51,367 nucleotides of DNA from Betaproteobacteria bacterium (GTDB taxonomy: Bacteria > Pseudomonadota > Gammaproteobacteria > Burkholderiales > Rhodocyclaceae). Below, in pieces: positions 11,715 through 19,933 of the stretch. The stretch covers positions 1 to 51,367 of the forward strand of contig SHNC01000256.1 in the NCBI GenBank assembly GCA_004295105.1. The letters run 5' to 3'. The translations under genes and the position numbers were made by a program. Every line of letters begins with the position of its first letter. The first letter of the stretch is position 1. The notes under the pieces are model-generated. The model made no database searches and was not told where the DNA came from. It saw only the letters and a program-made list of their open reading frames with translations.

Positions 11715-12824
11715 ATGAACGAACTCGCCGCCGCCGTTCCCTGGCTGGGCAAGCGCAACCCGATGGCCGCGCGCTGGCTGATCCTGATCATCGCGATCGT
11801 CGCGCCCTTCATCGCCTGGCAGTTCGGCAAGAGCTGGGTGCGCATCCTCGATTTCGCGCTGCTGTACATGATGCTGGCGCTGGGCCTGAACCTGGTGGTG
11901 GGCTTCGCCGGCCTGCTCGACCTCGGTTACATCGCCTTCTACGCGGTGGGCGCCTACACCTTCGCCTTCCTCGCCTCGCCGCATTTCGACGTGCATCTGC
12001 CGTTCTGGGTGATCCTGCCGCTGGGGGCGGGTTTCGCCGCACTGGCCGGCATCATGCTCGGCTTTCCGGTACTGCGGTTGCGAGGGGATTACCTTGCGAT
12101 CGTGACCCTGGGCTTCGGCGAGATCGTGCGCATCTTCATGCTGAACCTGAACTACCCGGTGAACATCACCAACGGGCCGCAGGGCATCAACATGATCGAC
12201 CCGATCAACCTGTTCGGCTGGGATCTGTCGCGCAACATCCAGGTCACCGAGAACTTCACGATCAACTCGCTGTTCCTGTACTACTACTTCTTCCTGCTGG
12301 CGGTGGCCGCCTCCATCGTGTTCATCCAGCGCCTGCAGATCTCGCGCGTCGGCCGCGCGTGGGCAGCGATGCGCGACGACGAACTCGCCGCCAAGGCGAT
12401 CGGCATCAACACGCGCAACATGAAGCTGCTCGCGTTCTCACTCGGCGCCACCTTCGGCGGCGTGTCGGGCTGCCTGTTCGGTGCCTTCCAGGGCTTCGTC
12501 AGCCCGGAGAGCTTCAGCCTGATGGAATCGATCGCGGTGCTGACGATGGTGGTGTTCGGCGGCATGGGCAACATCGCCGGCGCAGTGGTGGGCGCCTTCG
12601 TGCTCGCGCTGCTGCCGGAAGTCCTGCGCGACGTCGCGGTGCCTTTGCAGCAGACGCTGTTCGGTCACGTGCTGCTCGACCCCGAGGTGCTGCGCATGCT
12701 GCTGCTGTCACTGGCCATGATCCTGATGATGCTGCTGCGCCCGGCAGGCATGATTCCGGCCCGCGCGCGCTACTCCCACGACCATCACCTGAGCAACAAG
12801 CTGAAGCAGGGGGGCGCGAAGTGA
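11715..12824 (+). CDS. livM: Branched-chain amino-acid ABC transporter permease LivM
   Basis: Second inner-membrane permease, 369 residues, with the LivM hallmarks LALGLNLVVGFAGLLDLGYIAFYAVGAY, FPVLRLRGDYLAIVTLGFGEI and NGPQGI (quoted in part). The cytoplasmic coupling loop RVGRAWAAMRDDELAAKAIG is intact and would contact the LivG/LivF ATPases. A GGGAGCG ribosome site lies upstream. The stop codon overlaps the GTG start of livG, so the two are translationally coupled. Confidence 0.94.
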   Translation: MNELAAAVPWLGKRNPMAARWLILIIAIVAPFIAWQFGKSWVRILDFALLYMMLALGLNLVVGFAGLLDLGYIAFYAVGAYTFAFLASPHFDVHLPFWVILPLGAGFAALAGIMLGFPVLRLRGDYLAIVTLGFGEIVRIFMLNLNYPVNITNGPQGINMIDPINLFGWDLSRNIQVTENFTINSLFLYYYFFLLAVAASIVFIQRLQISRVGRAWAAMRDDELAAKAIGINTRNMKLLAFSLGATFGGVSGCLFGAFQGFVSPESFSLMESIAVLTMVVFGGMGNIAGAVVGAFVLALLPEVLRDVAVPLQQTLFGHVLLDPEVLRMLLLSLAMILMMLLRPAGMIPARARYSHDHHLSNKLKQGGAK

Positions 12825-13594
12825 TCACGCTGCTCGAAGCCCGCAACATCGGCAAGCGCTTCGGCGGCCTGCAGGCGCTGTCCGACGTGTCGCTGACCAT
12901 CCGCAAGGGCGAGGTGTATGGCCTGATCGGCCCCAACGGCGCCGGCAAGACGACCTTCTTCAACGTGCTCACCGGCGCCTACACGCCCGACGGCGGCGAA
13001 TTCGTGTTCAACGGCAGCGAACTGCCGGTCGGCAAGCCGCACAAGGTGGTGGGGCGCGGCATCGCCCGCACCTTCCAGAACATCCGCCTGTTCCGCGAGC
13101 TCACGGCGCTCGAGAACGTCATGGCCGGCCACCACATCCGCACCAAGGCCGGCGTGTGGGGCGTGCTGACGCAGAACCGGTTCACCCGCGAGGAAGAACG
13201 CCTGACCACCGAGCGCGCCTACGAGCTGCTCAAGTACGTCGGCATCGAGCGCTTCGCCGAGGTGGTGTCGAAGAACCTGTCCTACGGCGACCAGCGCCGG
13301 CTCGAGATCGCCCGCGCCCTGGCCACCGAGCCGCAACTGCTGGCGCTGGACGAACCCGCCGCCGGCATGAACGCCACCGAAACCGCCCAGTTGAAGCTGC
13401 TGATCGAGCAGATCCGGCGCGACGGCATCACCGTGATGCTGATCGAACACGACGTCAAGCTGGTGATGGGCCTGTGCGACCGCGTCGCGGTACTCGACTT
13501 CGGCAAGAAGATCGCCGAGGACGTGCCGGCGGTGGTGCAGAGGAACGACGCGGTGATCGCCGCCTACCTGGGCGGAGGCAAGCATGCACACTAA
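12821..13594 (+). CDS. livG: Branched-chain amino-acid ABC transporter ATPase LivG
   Basis: ABC ATPase of 257 residues. Walker A GPNGAGKTT, the Q-loop region RTFQNIRLF, the signature LSYGDQRRLEIARAL and Walker B LLALDEP with switch His in IEHDVK are all present. The start is taken as the GTG at 12821, which overlaps the livM stop (GTGA); the reading frame is open far upstream but only this start gives the family N-terminus (ITLLEARNIGKRFGGLQAL). It ends inside the start of livF. Confidence 0.94.
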   Translation: MITLLEARNIGKRFGGLQALSDVSLTIRKGEVYGLIGPNGAGKTTFFNVLTGAYTPDGGEFVFNGSELPVGKPHKVVGRGIARTFQNIRLFRELTALENVMAGHHIRTKAGVWGVLTQNRFTREEERLTTERAYELLKYVGIERFAEVVSKNLSYGDQRRLEIARALATEPQLLALDEPAAGMNATETAQLKLLIEQIRRDGITVMLIEHDVKLVMGLCDRVAVLDFGKKIAEDVPAVVQRNDAVIAAYLGGGKHAH

Positions 13595-14318
13595 TCCGGT
13601 ATCGCCGCTGCTGCAGTTGCAGAACCTGCAGATTTCCTACGGCGGCATCCAGGCGGTGAAGGGGATCGATCTCGAGCTCTACGCCGGCGAACTCGTCTGC
13701 CTGATCGGCGCCAACGGCGCCGGCAAGACCACGACGCTGAACGCCATCGCCGGCGTGCTGCCGATCGCCGGCGGCGACATCCACTACGGCGGCGACCGCA
13801 TGAACACGGTGCCCGCGCACAAGCGACTGCGCCGCGGCATCGCGCTGGTGCCGGAAGGGCGCGGCATCTTTACCCGCCTGACGGTGGAAGAGAACCTGCG
13901 CATGGGCGCCTACACGCGCAACGACAAGGCCGGCATCGATGCCGACCTCGAACGCGTCTACAGCATGTTGCCACGGGTGAAGGAGCGCCTGTTCCAGGTG
14001 GCGGGCACGCTGTCCGGCGGCGAGCAGCAGATGGTGGCCATCGGCCGCGCGCTGCTGTCGCGCCCCAAGCTGCTGCTGCTCGACGAACCGTCGATGGGCC
14101 TGGCGCCGCTGGTGGTGGAGAAGATCTTCGAGGTCGTGCAGTCGGTGGCCAAGGAAGGCGTCACCATCCTGCTCGTCGAGCAGAACGCCAACCTCGCGCT
14201 GGAGTTCGCCCAGCGCGGCTATGTGATGGAGTCGGGCAAGATCACCCTCACCGGCAGCGGCGCGGCGCTGCTCGCCGACCCGAAGGTACGCGCCGCCTAT
14301 CTGGGCGAAGCGGCCTGA
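13584..14318 (+). CDS. livF: Branched-chain amino-acid ABC transporter ATPase LivF
   Basis: Second ABC ATPase of the transporter, 244 residues. Walker A GANGAGKTT, LVPEGRGIFTRLTVEENLRMGAY, signature LSGGEQQMVAIGRAL and Walker B LLLLDEPSMGLAP are intact; LVEQNANLAL contains the LivF-type switch region in which Gln replaces the usual His. It overlaps livG by 11 bp. Last gene of the liv operon, followed by inverted repeats. Confidence 0.95.
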   Translation: MHTNPVSPLLQLQNLQISYGGIQAVKGIDLELYAGELVCLIGANGAGKTTTLNAIAGVLPIAGGDIHYGGDRMNTVPAHKRLRRGIALVPEGRGIFTRLTVEENLRMGAYTRNDKAGIDADLERVYSMLPRVKERLFQVAGTLSGGEQQMVAIGRALLSRPKLLLLDEPSMGLAPLVVEKIFEVVQSVAKEGVTILLVEQNANLALEFAQRGYVMESGKITLTGSGAALLADPKVRAAYLGEAA

Positions 14319-14328
14319 AACGCGCCGC

Positions 14329-14411
14329 CGCCCCGCGTAGGGGCGGGCTTGACCGGGATCGGGGCGCAGAACCGCGACAGGGCTGCCGAAGCTCAGGTCG
14401 CGGTCAAGCCC
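14329..14411. terminator. Nested inverted repeats after livF
   Basis: A short GC hairpin (GCCCC-GCGTA-GGGGC) is followed by a larger nested structure: GGGCTTGACCG at 14345-14355 pairs with CGGTCAAGCCC at 14401-14411, and inside it ACCGCGAC at 14371 pairs with GTCGCGGT at 14397. It sits between the convergent livF and porin genes and is probably the shared transcription end, although no T-run is present. Confidence 0.5.
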
Positions 14412-14471
14412 TACGGCCGGCCCCGGCTTTCTCCGCGGCCCGTGTCTGCCGTCGATGCCCGGGCGGGCGGC

Positions 14472-15587
14472 TCAGAAGCGGTGCAGCACACCCAGGTTCG
14501 CACCACGCTGGTAGCCGTCGCCACCCGCCGTGCCATTGCTCATCGCGTCGCCGATCGACGAGAACAGCGTGCTCTCGCGCGCGGCGCGGTTGTTGTTGAT
14601 GTCGGCATACACCGCATACAGGCTGGTGCGCTTGGACAGCGCGTGCTCGTAGCCGAGCGCCCACTGGCTCGCCTTCGCATCGGCGCCGCCGGCGGCGACT
14701 TCGGTCGTGCGCTGCACGTAGGACGCCCTCACAGTGCCGGCGGTGCTGACCGGCACGGTCACGCCGACGAACCACTGCCTGGTGTCCTTGCCCGCGCTCG
14801 CCGCGGTGTCGGGGCTGAAGTCGGCAGCGCTGGCGCGGCGCAGGCCGTAGGAAGCCGCGAGCTTGGCGAGACCGAAGTCGTAGGTGCCGGCCAGGTCATA
14901 CACGCGGACCTTTTCGCCGTCGAACACGCCGGTGGATTTGGCGCGCATTTCCTGCAGGTTCAGGCCGATCAGCAACGGGCCATTGACGTACTGCGGCACG
15001 ATGGACCACGCGCGGATGTCGCCAGCGTCGCCATCCCCGCGATTGCCGGCCGACTCGTTGGCGTAGTTGGCATTCATGGTGAACGAAGCCGCGACCGAGA
15101 ACCCGGCCCAGCTCGGCGACACATAGGTCACCGCGTTGTCCCAGCGGTATTCGGTGAGGTAGACGCTGTTGTACTGTCCGGCGGTGCCACTGCCGAAGGG
15201 ATCCACGGTGGCGGTGAGGTTGTAGCCAGCCGGATACTGGCGGCCGAGGCCGACGCTGCCGAAGCCGCCGGACAGGCTGACGAAGGCCTGGCGACCGTAA
15301 CTGCGTCGCCCCTGCCCCGACTCGCCGGTATCGGCGGCAATGCCCTGCTCGAGCACGAAGCCCGCCTTCAGGCCGTTGCCCAGATCCTCCGTGCCCTTGA
15401 AGCCGAGGCGGCTGCCCGCCGCCATGCCGGAGTCGACGGCGGATCGGTTCGCCACCCCCTCGTCGATGTTGTCGCCGGTCCATTTGTAGCCCATGTCCAC
15501 CAGGCCGTAGATGGTGACGTTGGATTGCGCGAACGCGGGCGCCGCAACCAGGCTGGTGATCGCCAGGGTGATCAGCTTCTTGTGCAT
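14472..15587 (-). CDS. Outer-membrane porin (Gram-negative porin, Neisserial/Burkholderia type)
   Basis: General diffusion porin of 371 residues forming a trimeric 16-strand beta barrel in related proteins. The signal peptide MHKKLITLAITSLVAAPAFA is followed by QSNVTIYGLVDMGY, the standard first strand of betaproteobacterial porins. Internal features include GSRLGFKGTEDLGNGLKAGF and a C-terminal end with Phe (GANLGVLHRF), the outer-membrane insertion signal. The ATG at 15587 has AAAGGAG upstream; longer in-frame starts would destroy the signal peptide. Monocistronic and convergent with the liv operon. Solute preference unknown. Confidence 0.92.
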   Translation of the reverse strand: MHKKLITLAITSLVAAPAFAQSNVTIYGLVDMGYKWTGDNIDEGVANRSAVDSGMAAGSRLGFKGTEDLGNGLKAGFVLEQGIAADTGESGQGRRSYGRQAFVSLSGGFGSVGLGRQYPAGYNLTATVDPFGSGTAGQYNSVYLTEYRWDNAVTYVSPSWAGFSVAASFTMNANYANESAGNRGDGDAGDIRAWSIVPQYVNGPLLIGLNLQEMRAKSTGVFDGEKVRVYDLAGTYDFGLAKLAASYGLRRASAADFSPDTAASAGKDTRQWFVGVTVPVSTAGTVRASYVQRTTEVAAGGADAKASQWALGYEHALSKRTSLYAVYADINNNRAARESTLFSSIGDAMSNGTAGGDGYQRGANLGVLHRF

Positions 15588-15924
15588 GACAGCTCCTTTC
15601 ACTTGGGTCGTAAGACTCGGTCCGGGCAGGGGAACGCCCGCTGTGTGAAGGGATGATGCGCAGCCGCGATGAACGGCGGGCACAGAAAGGTGAATGGGGC
15701 AGCGTTGATGCCCCGCCCAGGCTGGCGTGATTTCCATTTTTGATTCAACGCCTTGCATTTCGCCCGCCGCCTCGCGGGCGGCGTGCCGTGGCAACCCTGT
15801 CAATCGCCATTAACAAACGGCGCAAGGAATCCAACAAACCCGATCAGTCTGTTCATCGTCGGCCCCTAGCATGGCATCAGGTCAAGAAATCCTTACGAAC
15901 CGGATTGCTGCGGAGAGCCACATC
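15588..15924 (+). promoter_or_regulatory. Porin-torA intergenic region with TorR-box-like sites
   Basis: 337 bp between the divergent porin and torA genes. Two decamers resemble the E. coli TorR box (CTGTTCATAT): CTGTCAATCG at 15797-15806 and CTGTTCATCG at 15849-15858, 52 bp apart in the same orientation. The second would overlap the -35 position of a weak TAGCAT -10 at 15867-15872. Activation of torA by the TorR encoded at 22941-23675 is the natural reading. No other feature is visible in this stretch. Confidence 0.55.
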
Positions 15925-18585
15925 ATGAACATGACGAGAAGAAGTTTCCTGAAGGCGTCGGTCGCTTCTGCGATTGCGGCCAATGGCCTGACCTGGTTCA
16001 GTGCCAACGAAGTCTTCGGCGCCGACACGGTGCTCATTCCCAGCGCCAGCCACTGGGGCCCGTTCAAGGCGGTGGTGAAGAAGGGCGTGCTGGTCGGCAT
16101 CCAGCCACTGACCGACGTCGATGCGATGCCGACGACGATGCTGACGAAAGGCCTGATCAGCCGCGTGTATCACAAGACCCGCGTCAAGTACCCGATGGTG
16201 CGCAAGTCCTACCTTGCCAATCCGGGCGGTGACACCAAGCGCCACCTGCGCGGCAAGGAACCCTTCGTGCGCGTGAGCTGGGACGAGGCGCTGGCGCTCA
16301 CTGCCAATGCGATCCTCACCACCGCGGAAAAGTACGGCAACGAGGCGCTGTTCAGCAGTTCCTACGGTGGCTGGTCACATGCCGGCCTGCTGCGGCCGCA
16401 AGTGCTGCAGGGCCGCCTGTTCGGCCTCATCGGCGGCCATTCCGTGACCACCGGCGACTATTCGGGCGGCGCCTCGCAGGTCAGCCTGCCGCACATCATC
16501 GGCGACATGGAAGTGTATTCGCCGCAGACGGCGTGGGAAGTGATGGCGGATCACACCGAGGTGATGGTGTGGATCGGCTGCGACCCCTTCAAGAACAACC
16601 GCATCGAATACACGGTGGCCGACCACCAGATGTTCCCGCGCTGGCAGCTCATCAAGGAGCGCGGCGTCAAGTTCATCTCGATCAACCCGCAATACACTCC
16701 CACCGACGTCGCGCTGGGCTCGGAGTGGGTCAAGATCGTGCCCAACACCGACACCGCGCTGTTCATGGCCATGGCCTACCACGTGTATACGACGGGCAGG
16801 CATGACAAGGCCTATCTGGACAAATACACGGTCGGCTTCGACAAGTTCCTGCCCTACCTGCTGGGCAAGGACGCCGACGGCACGCCGCCGAAGACGCCTG
16901 AATGGGCGGCGAAGATCACCGGCATCCCGGCGAAGAAGATCGTCGAGCTGGCCGAGCTGTTCGCCAGCAAGCGCACGCAATTCGCCGGCGCGTGGGCGCT
17001 GCAGCGCGCCCACCACGGCGAGATGACGCACTGGGCGATCATCAACTTCGCGGCGATGCTGGGCAAGATCGGCAAGCCGGGCGAAGGCGTGGGCTTCTCC
17101 TGGCACTACGGCGGCGGCGGCATGCCGCAATCCGGCGCGGTAATGCCGGTCGGCCTGTCGCAGGGGCGCAATCCGGTGAAAACCCGCTGCCCGGCCTCGC
17201 GCATCAGCGAGATGCTGCTGAACCCCGGCAAGCAATACACCCGCGACGGCGCGACCCACACCTACCCGAACGTCAAACTCATCTACAACGCCGGCAACAA
17301 CTTCATGTCGCACCAGCAGGACACCAACGAGCTGCTGCGGGCGATGAACCAGCAGGTCGACACGGTGATCTGCCAGGATCCGTGGTGGTGCGCGTCGTCG
17401 CGCTTCGCCGACATCGTGCTGCCGGCCACCTCGGCGCTCGAGCGTGACGACATGAGCACCGGCGGCACCTACAGCAACGACAAGATCTACGCGATGCGCA
17501 AGGTCATCGAGCCTTATGGCGAGAGCCTGGACGACTTCGAGATCTTCCGCCGCCTGGGCGAGCTGATGGGTGTGGGCTACCAGTTCACCGAAGGCCTCAC
17601 GGTGATGCAGATCCTCGAGAATTCCTACAAGGCGACCAACCAGACGGTGCCGTTCGCGGAGTTCTGGGAAAAGGGCATGGTGAAGATCGACGTGCCCGAC
17701 AAGATGCGGCGCTGGGTGCGCCATGGCGACTTCTACACCGACCCGGTGAAGCATCCGCTGCACACCAAGTCGGGCAGGATCGAGCTGTACTGCGCCGAGA
17801 TCGACAGCTTCAAGATCCCCGACTGCCCGCCGATCCCGAAATACCTGGAACCGATCGAATTCCTCGGCAATGCCAGGCCGGGCCAGGTCCATGTCGTCAG
17901 CCCCCACCCGTACAACCGCGTGCATTCGCAGATGGCGCAGGCCGACGTGCGCTTCGAACAGAACGTGAAGGGCCGCCAGCACCTGCGCATCAGCATCGAG
18001 GATGCGAAGGCGAAGGGCATCCGCAACGGCGACCTGGTCGAGCTCTACAACGACCGCGGCGCGCTGATCGCCGGCGCGGAAGTCACCGACCAGATCATGA
18101 AGGGCGTGGTCAGCCTCGAGGAAGGCAACTGGATCCAGCTCGACTCGCGCGGACGCTGCAACAGCGGGGCGATCAACATCATCACCACCAGCGTCGCCTC
18201 GAGCGGACTCAGCCAGGCGACGAGCGCCAACACCTGCATCGCCAATCTGCGCAAGTGCACCGATGCCGAGTCGGAGAACCTCGCCTACGAGCCCCCGGCC
18301 GTAGAAACGGCCGACAAGCTGGCACTCGACATCGCGGGCATGAAGCTGATGGAACGCGCCGCCGCAATCAAGGGCTCGACCATGGCCAGCATGACACCGG
18401 GCGAAAAGCTGTTCTACGAACGCTGCACGCTATGCCACGTGCCGCGCGAACCGGGCGACTTCACCAAGAACCAGTGGCACGGCATCACGCAGAGCATGTT
18501 CCCGCGCGCCGGCCTGGATGACGCGCAGCGCAAGCTGGTGCTGGAGTTCCTCGAGAAGAACGCGAAGGACGCGGCGGCGATGTAA
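15925..18585 (+). CDS. torA: TMAO/DMSO-reductase-type molybdoenzyme with C-terminal haem c site
   Basis: Periplasmic molybdopterin oxidoreductase of 886 residues in the TorA/BisC/DMSO reductase group, reducing TMAO or related N-/S-oxides in anaerobic respiration. A Tat signal (TRRSFLKA) starts the protein; GDYSGG carries the predicted Mo-ligand serine (S180). No N-terminal Fe-S Cys motif is seen, as expected for this group. Unusually, the C-terminus carries a haem-binding CTLCH (C834-H838) within a small cytochrome-like tail of about 70 residues. The ATG at 15925 has GGAGAG upstream. Neighbouring torT, torS and torR support the substrate call, but the exact oxide is not proven, and no torC or torD is nearby. 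Confidence 0.85.
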   Translation: MNMTRRSFLKASVASAIAANGLTWFSANEVFGADTVLIPSASHWGPFKAVVKKGVLVGIQPLTDVDAMPTTMLTKGLISRVYHKTRVKYPMVRKSYLANPGGDTKRHLRGKEPFVRVSWDEALALTANAILTTAEKYGNEALFSSSYGGWSHAGLLRPQVLQGRLFGLIGGHSVTTGDYSGGASQVSLPHIIGDMEVYSPQTAWEVMADHTEVMVWIGCDPFKNNRIEYTVADHQMFPRWQLIKERGVKFISINPQYTPTDVALGSEWVKIVPNTDTALFMAMAYHVYTTGRHDKAYLDKYTVGFDKFLPYLLGKDADGTPPKTPEWAAKITGIPAKKIVELAELFASKRTQFAGAWALQRAHHGEMTHWAIINFAAMLGKIGKPGEGVGFSWHYGGGGMPQSGAVMPVGLSQGRNPVKTRCPASRISEMLLNPGKQYTRDGATHTYPNVKLIYNAGNNFMSHQQDTNELLRAMNQQVDTVICQDPWWCASSRFADIVLPATSALERDDMSTGGTYSNDKIYAMRKVIEPYGESLDDFEIFRRLGELMGVGYQFTEGLTVMQILENSYKATNQTVPFAEFWEKGMVKIDVPDKMRRWVRHGDFYTDPVKHPLHTKSGRIELYCAEIDSFKIPDCPPIPKYLEPIEFLGNARPGQVHVVSPHPYNRVHSQMAQADVRFEQNVKGRQHLRISIEDAKAKGIRNGDLVELYNDRGALIAGAEVTDQIMKGVVSLEEGNWIQLDSRGRCNSGAINIITTSVASSGLSQATSANTCIANLRKCTDAESENLAYEPPAVETADKLALDIAGMKLMERAAAIKGSTMASMTPGEKLFYERCTLCHVPREPGDFTKNQWHGITQSMFPRAGLDDAQRKLVLEFLEKNAKDAAAM

Positions 18586-18613
18586 TGCCGGCCCTCCCCT
18601 GAGTGGCGCGCGC

Positions 18614-18644
18614 GACGGACCTGGCCGCCGAGGCCGGGTCCGTC
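18614..18644. terminator. Shared terminator of torA and torT
   Basis: Thirteen-bp stem (GACGGACCTGGCC, 5-nt loop, GGCCGGGTCCGTC, one G-T pair) between the convergent torA and torT genes; on the plus strand it is followed by ATCGTTT. It just touches the torT stop codon. Confidence 0.65.
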
Positions 18645-19731
18645 ATCGTTTCAGCGACGAGGGCGGCAGGTAATGGAGCGTCGGCACGAAACGGCTGGGC
18701 GGGATCGATTCGTCCAGATCGATCCCCTTCAACGTGGCGCGATCGACGACCCTGATGGCCGGCCCGAAGTCGCGCGGAAAGGGGCGCTTCTCGAGCAGAT
18801 CGACGGCCTGCCCCACCGACAGCCGCCCCTGCAGCACCGGGAAATCGGTCGGTGCGGCAAGTATCCGGCCGCGCACGATGCCGCGCAGCACGGCCGGCGT
18901 CAGATAGGTCGACACGATCTGCACCCGCTGCTGCAGATCGCGCTCTCGCACCACGCTGACGGCCGCCTCCGCCATCAGTCCGTTGCCGACGAGGTAGCGC
19001 ACATCCGGATGCGCATCGAGCGCCGCCTGCACGAGGTTGCGCTGAATGCTCTTGCCGGTGTCGCCCCAGGCGGTCAGCCTGACCACGACACGGCTGCCGG
19101 CGATGGCATCGCGAAACCCCTGGTCGACCACCGAGCTCACCGTGCGCGGGCCGGGAAACCAGGCCACCGGCACGGACTCACGCGCGGGCGGCAGGTGGGC
19201 AACGAGGTAGTCGCCGGCCGCGCGCCCCATCGCGTACCAATCCACGCCCACCCGCGCGGCGACACCGGCATCGGCGATCGCATTGACGGTGGCGAGGACC
19301 GGCATGCGCTGCGAAATCTCCTCCAGCAATGGCGACAGACCGTCGTGGGAGACGGCACCGACGATGAGCGCATCCACCTCGCGGTCCATCGCACAGGCGC
19401 GCACCTGCTCGCGCTGGATGTCGAGGTTGGGATAACCGCCGGCCTCGCGGAAACGGATCTCCACCCCCAGCCGGCGCGCCTCTTCGATCATGCCGAAGTT
19501 CACGCCCAGCCAGTAGGCGTCCTTGATGTGCGGAAAGACGGCGCACAGGGTCCATGCCTGCGTCGCCGGCTGCGTAGCGACATGCCGCACCAGGCGCGAC
19601 CCGGCGCCCGCAGATGCCGCCTCGCGCATCACCACGAAGGGCTCCGCCGCCGCGCCGCCGACCGGGCAATGCATCAGCACGATCGCGACACCGGTCAGCA
19701 GGAAGGACGACAGTCGGAAGCGGCTCTTCAT
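18643..19731 (-). CDS. torT: TMAO-sensing periplasmic binding protein TorT
   Basis: Periplasmic LacI-type ligand-binding protein of 362 residues that binds TMAO and presents it to the sensor kinase TorS. Family features seen: WTLCAVFPHIKDAYWLGVNFG near the mature N-terminus (quoted in part), GVDWYAMGRAAGDYL and YLTPAVLRGIVRGRILAAPTD. The signal peptide follows the ATG at 19731 (MKSRFRLSSFLLTGVAIVLM); an in-frame ATG at 19767 is also possible, and no strong ribosome site favours either. It is divergent from torS across about 200 bp, which probably holds both promoters. Confidence 0.88.
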   Translation of the reverse strand: MKSRFRLSSFLLTGVAIVLMHCPVGGAAAEPFVVMREAASAGAGSRLVRHVATQPATQAWTLCAVFPHIKDAYWLGVNFGMIEEARRLGVEIRFREAGGYPNLDIQREQVRACAMDREVDALIVGAVSHDGLSPLLEEISQRMPVLATVNAIADAGVAARVGVDWYAMGRAAGDYLVAHLPPARESVPVAWFPGPRTVSSVVDQGFRDAIAGSRVVVRLTAWGDTGKSIQRNLVQAALDAHPDVRYLVGNGLMAEAAVSVVRERDLQQRVQIVSTYLTPAVLRGIVRGRILAAPTDFPVLQGRLSVGQAVDLLEKRPFPRDFGPAIRVVDRATLKGIDLDESIPPSRFVPTLHYLPPSSLKR

Positions 19732-19933
19732 CGGCAGCGTGCACGCAGGGCGGAGGACGGGCGCCATCGCATGGAGCCGGCGTCACCGGCGCTGCGCGCG
19801 TTGCCCGCTCCATGCCGCAAAGGCAGAATGCTAGGCCAAGTGCAGGGCAGGGACAACGGATGCGGTCGCCTGCCGATGCCACCCGTCGGGGGCCCGGCCC
19901 CCGCCTTCTCCCAGGACCCATGCCCCTTCGCGA

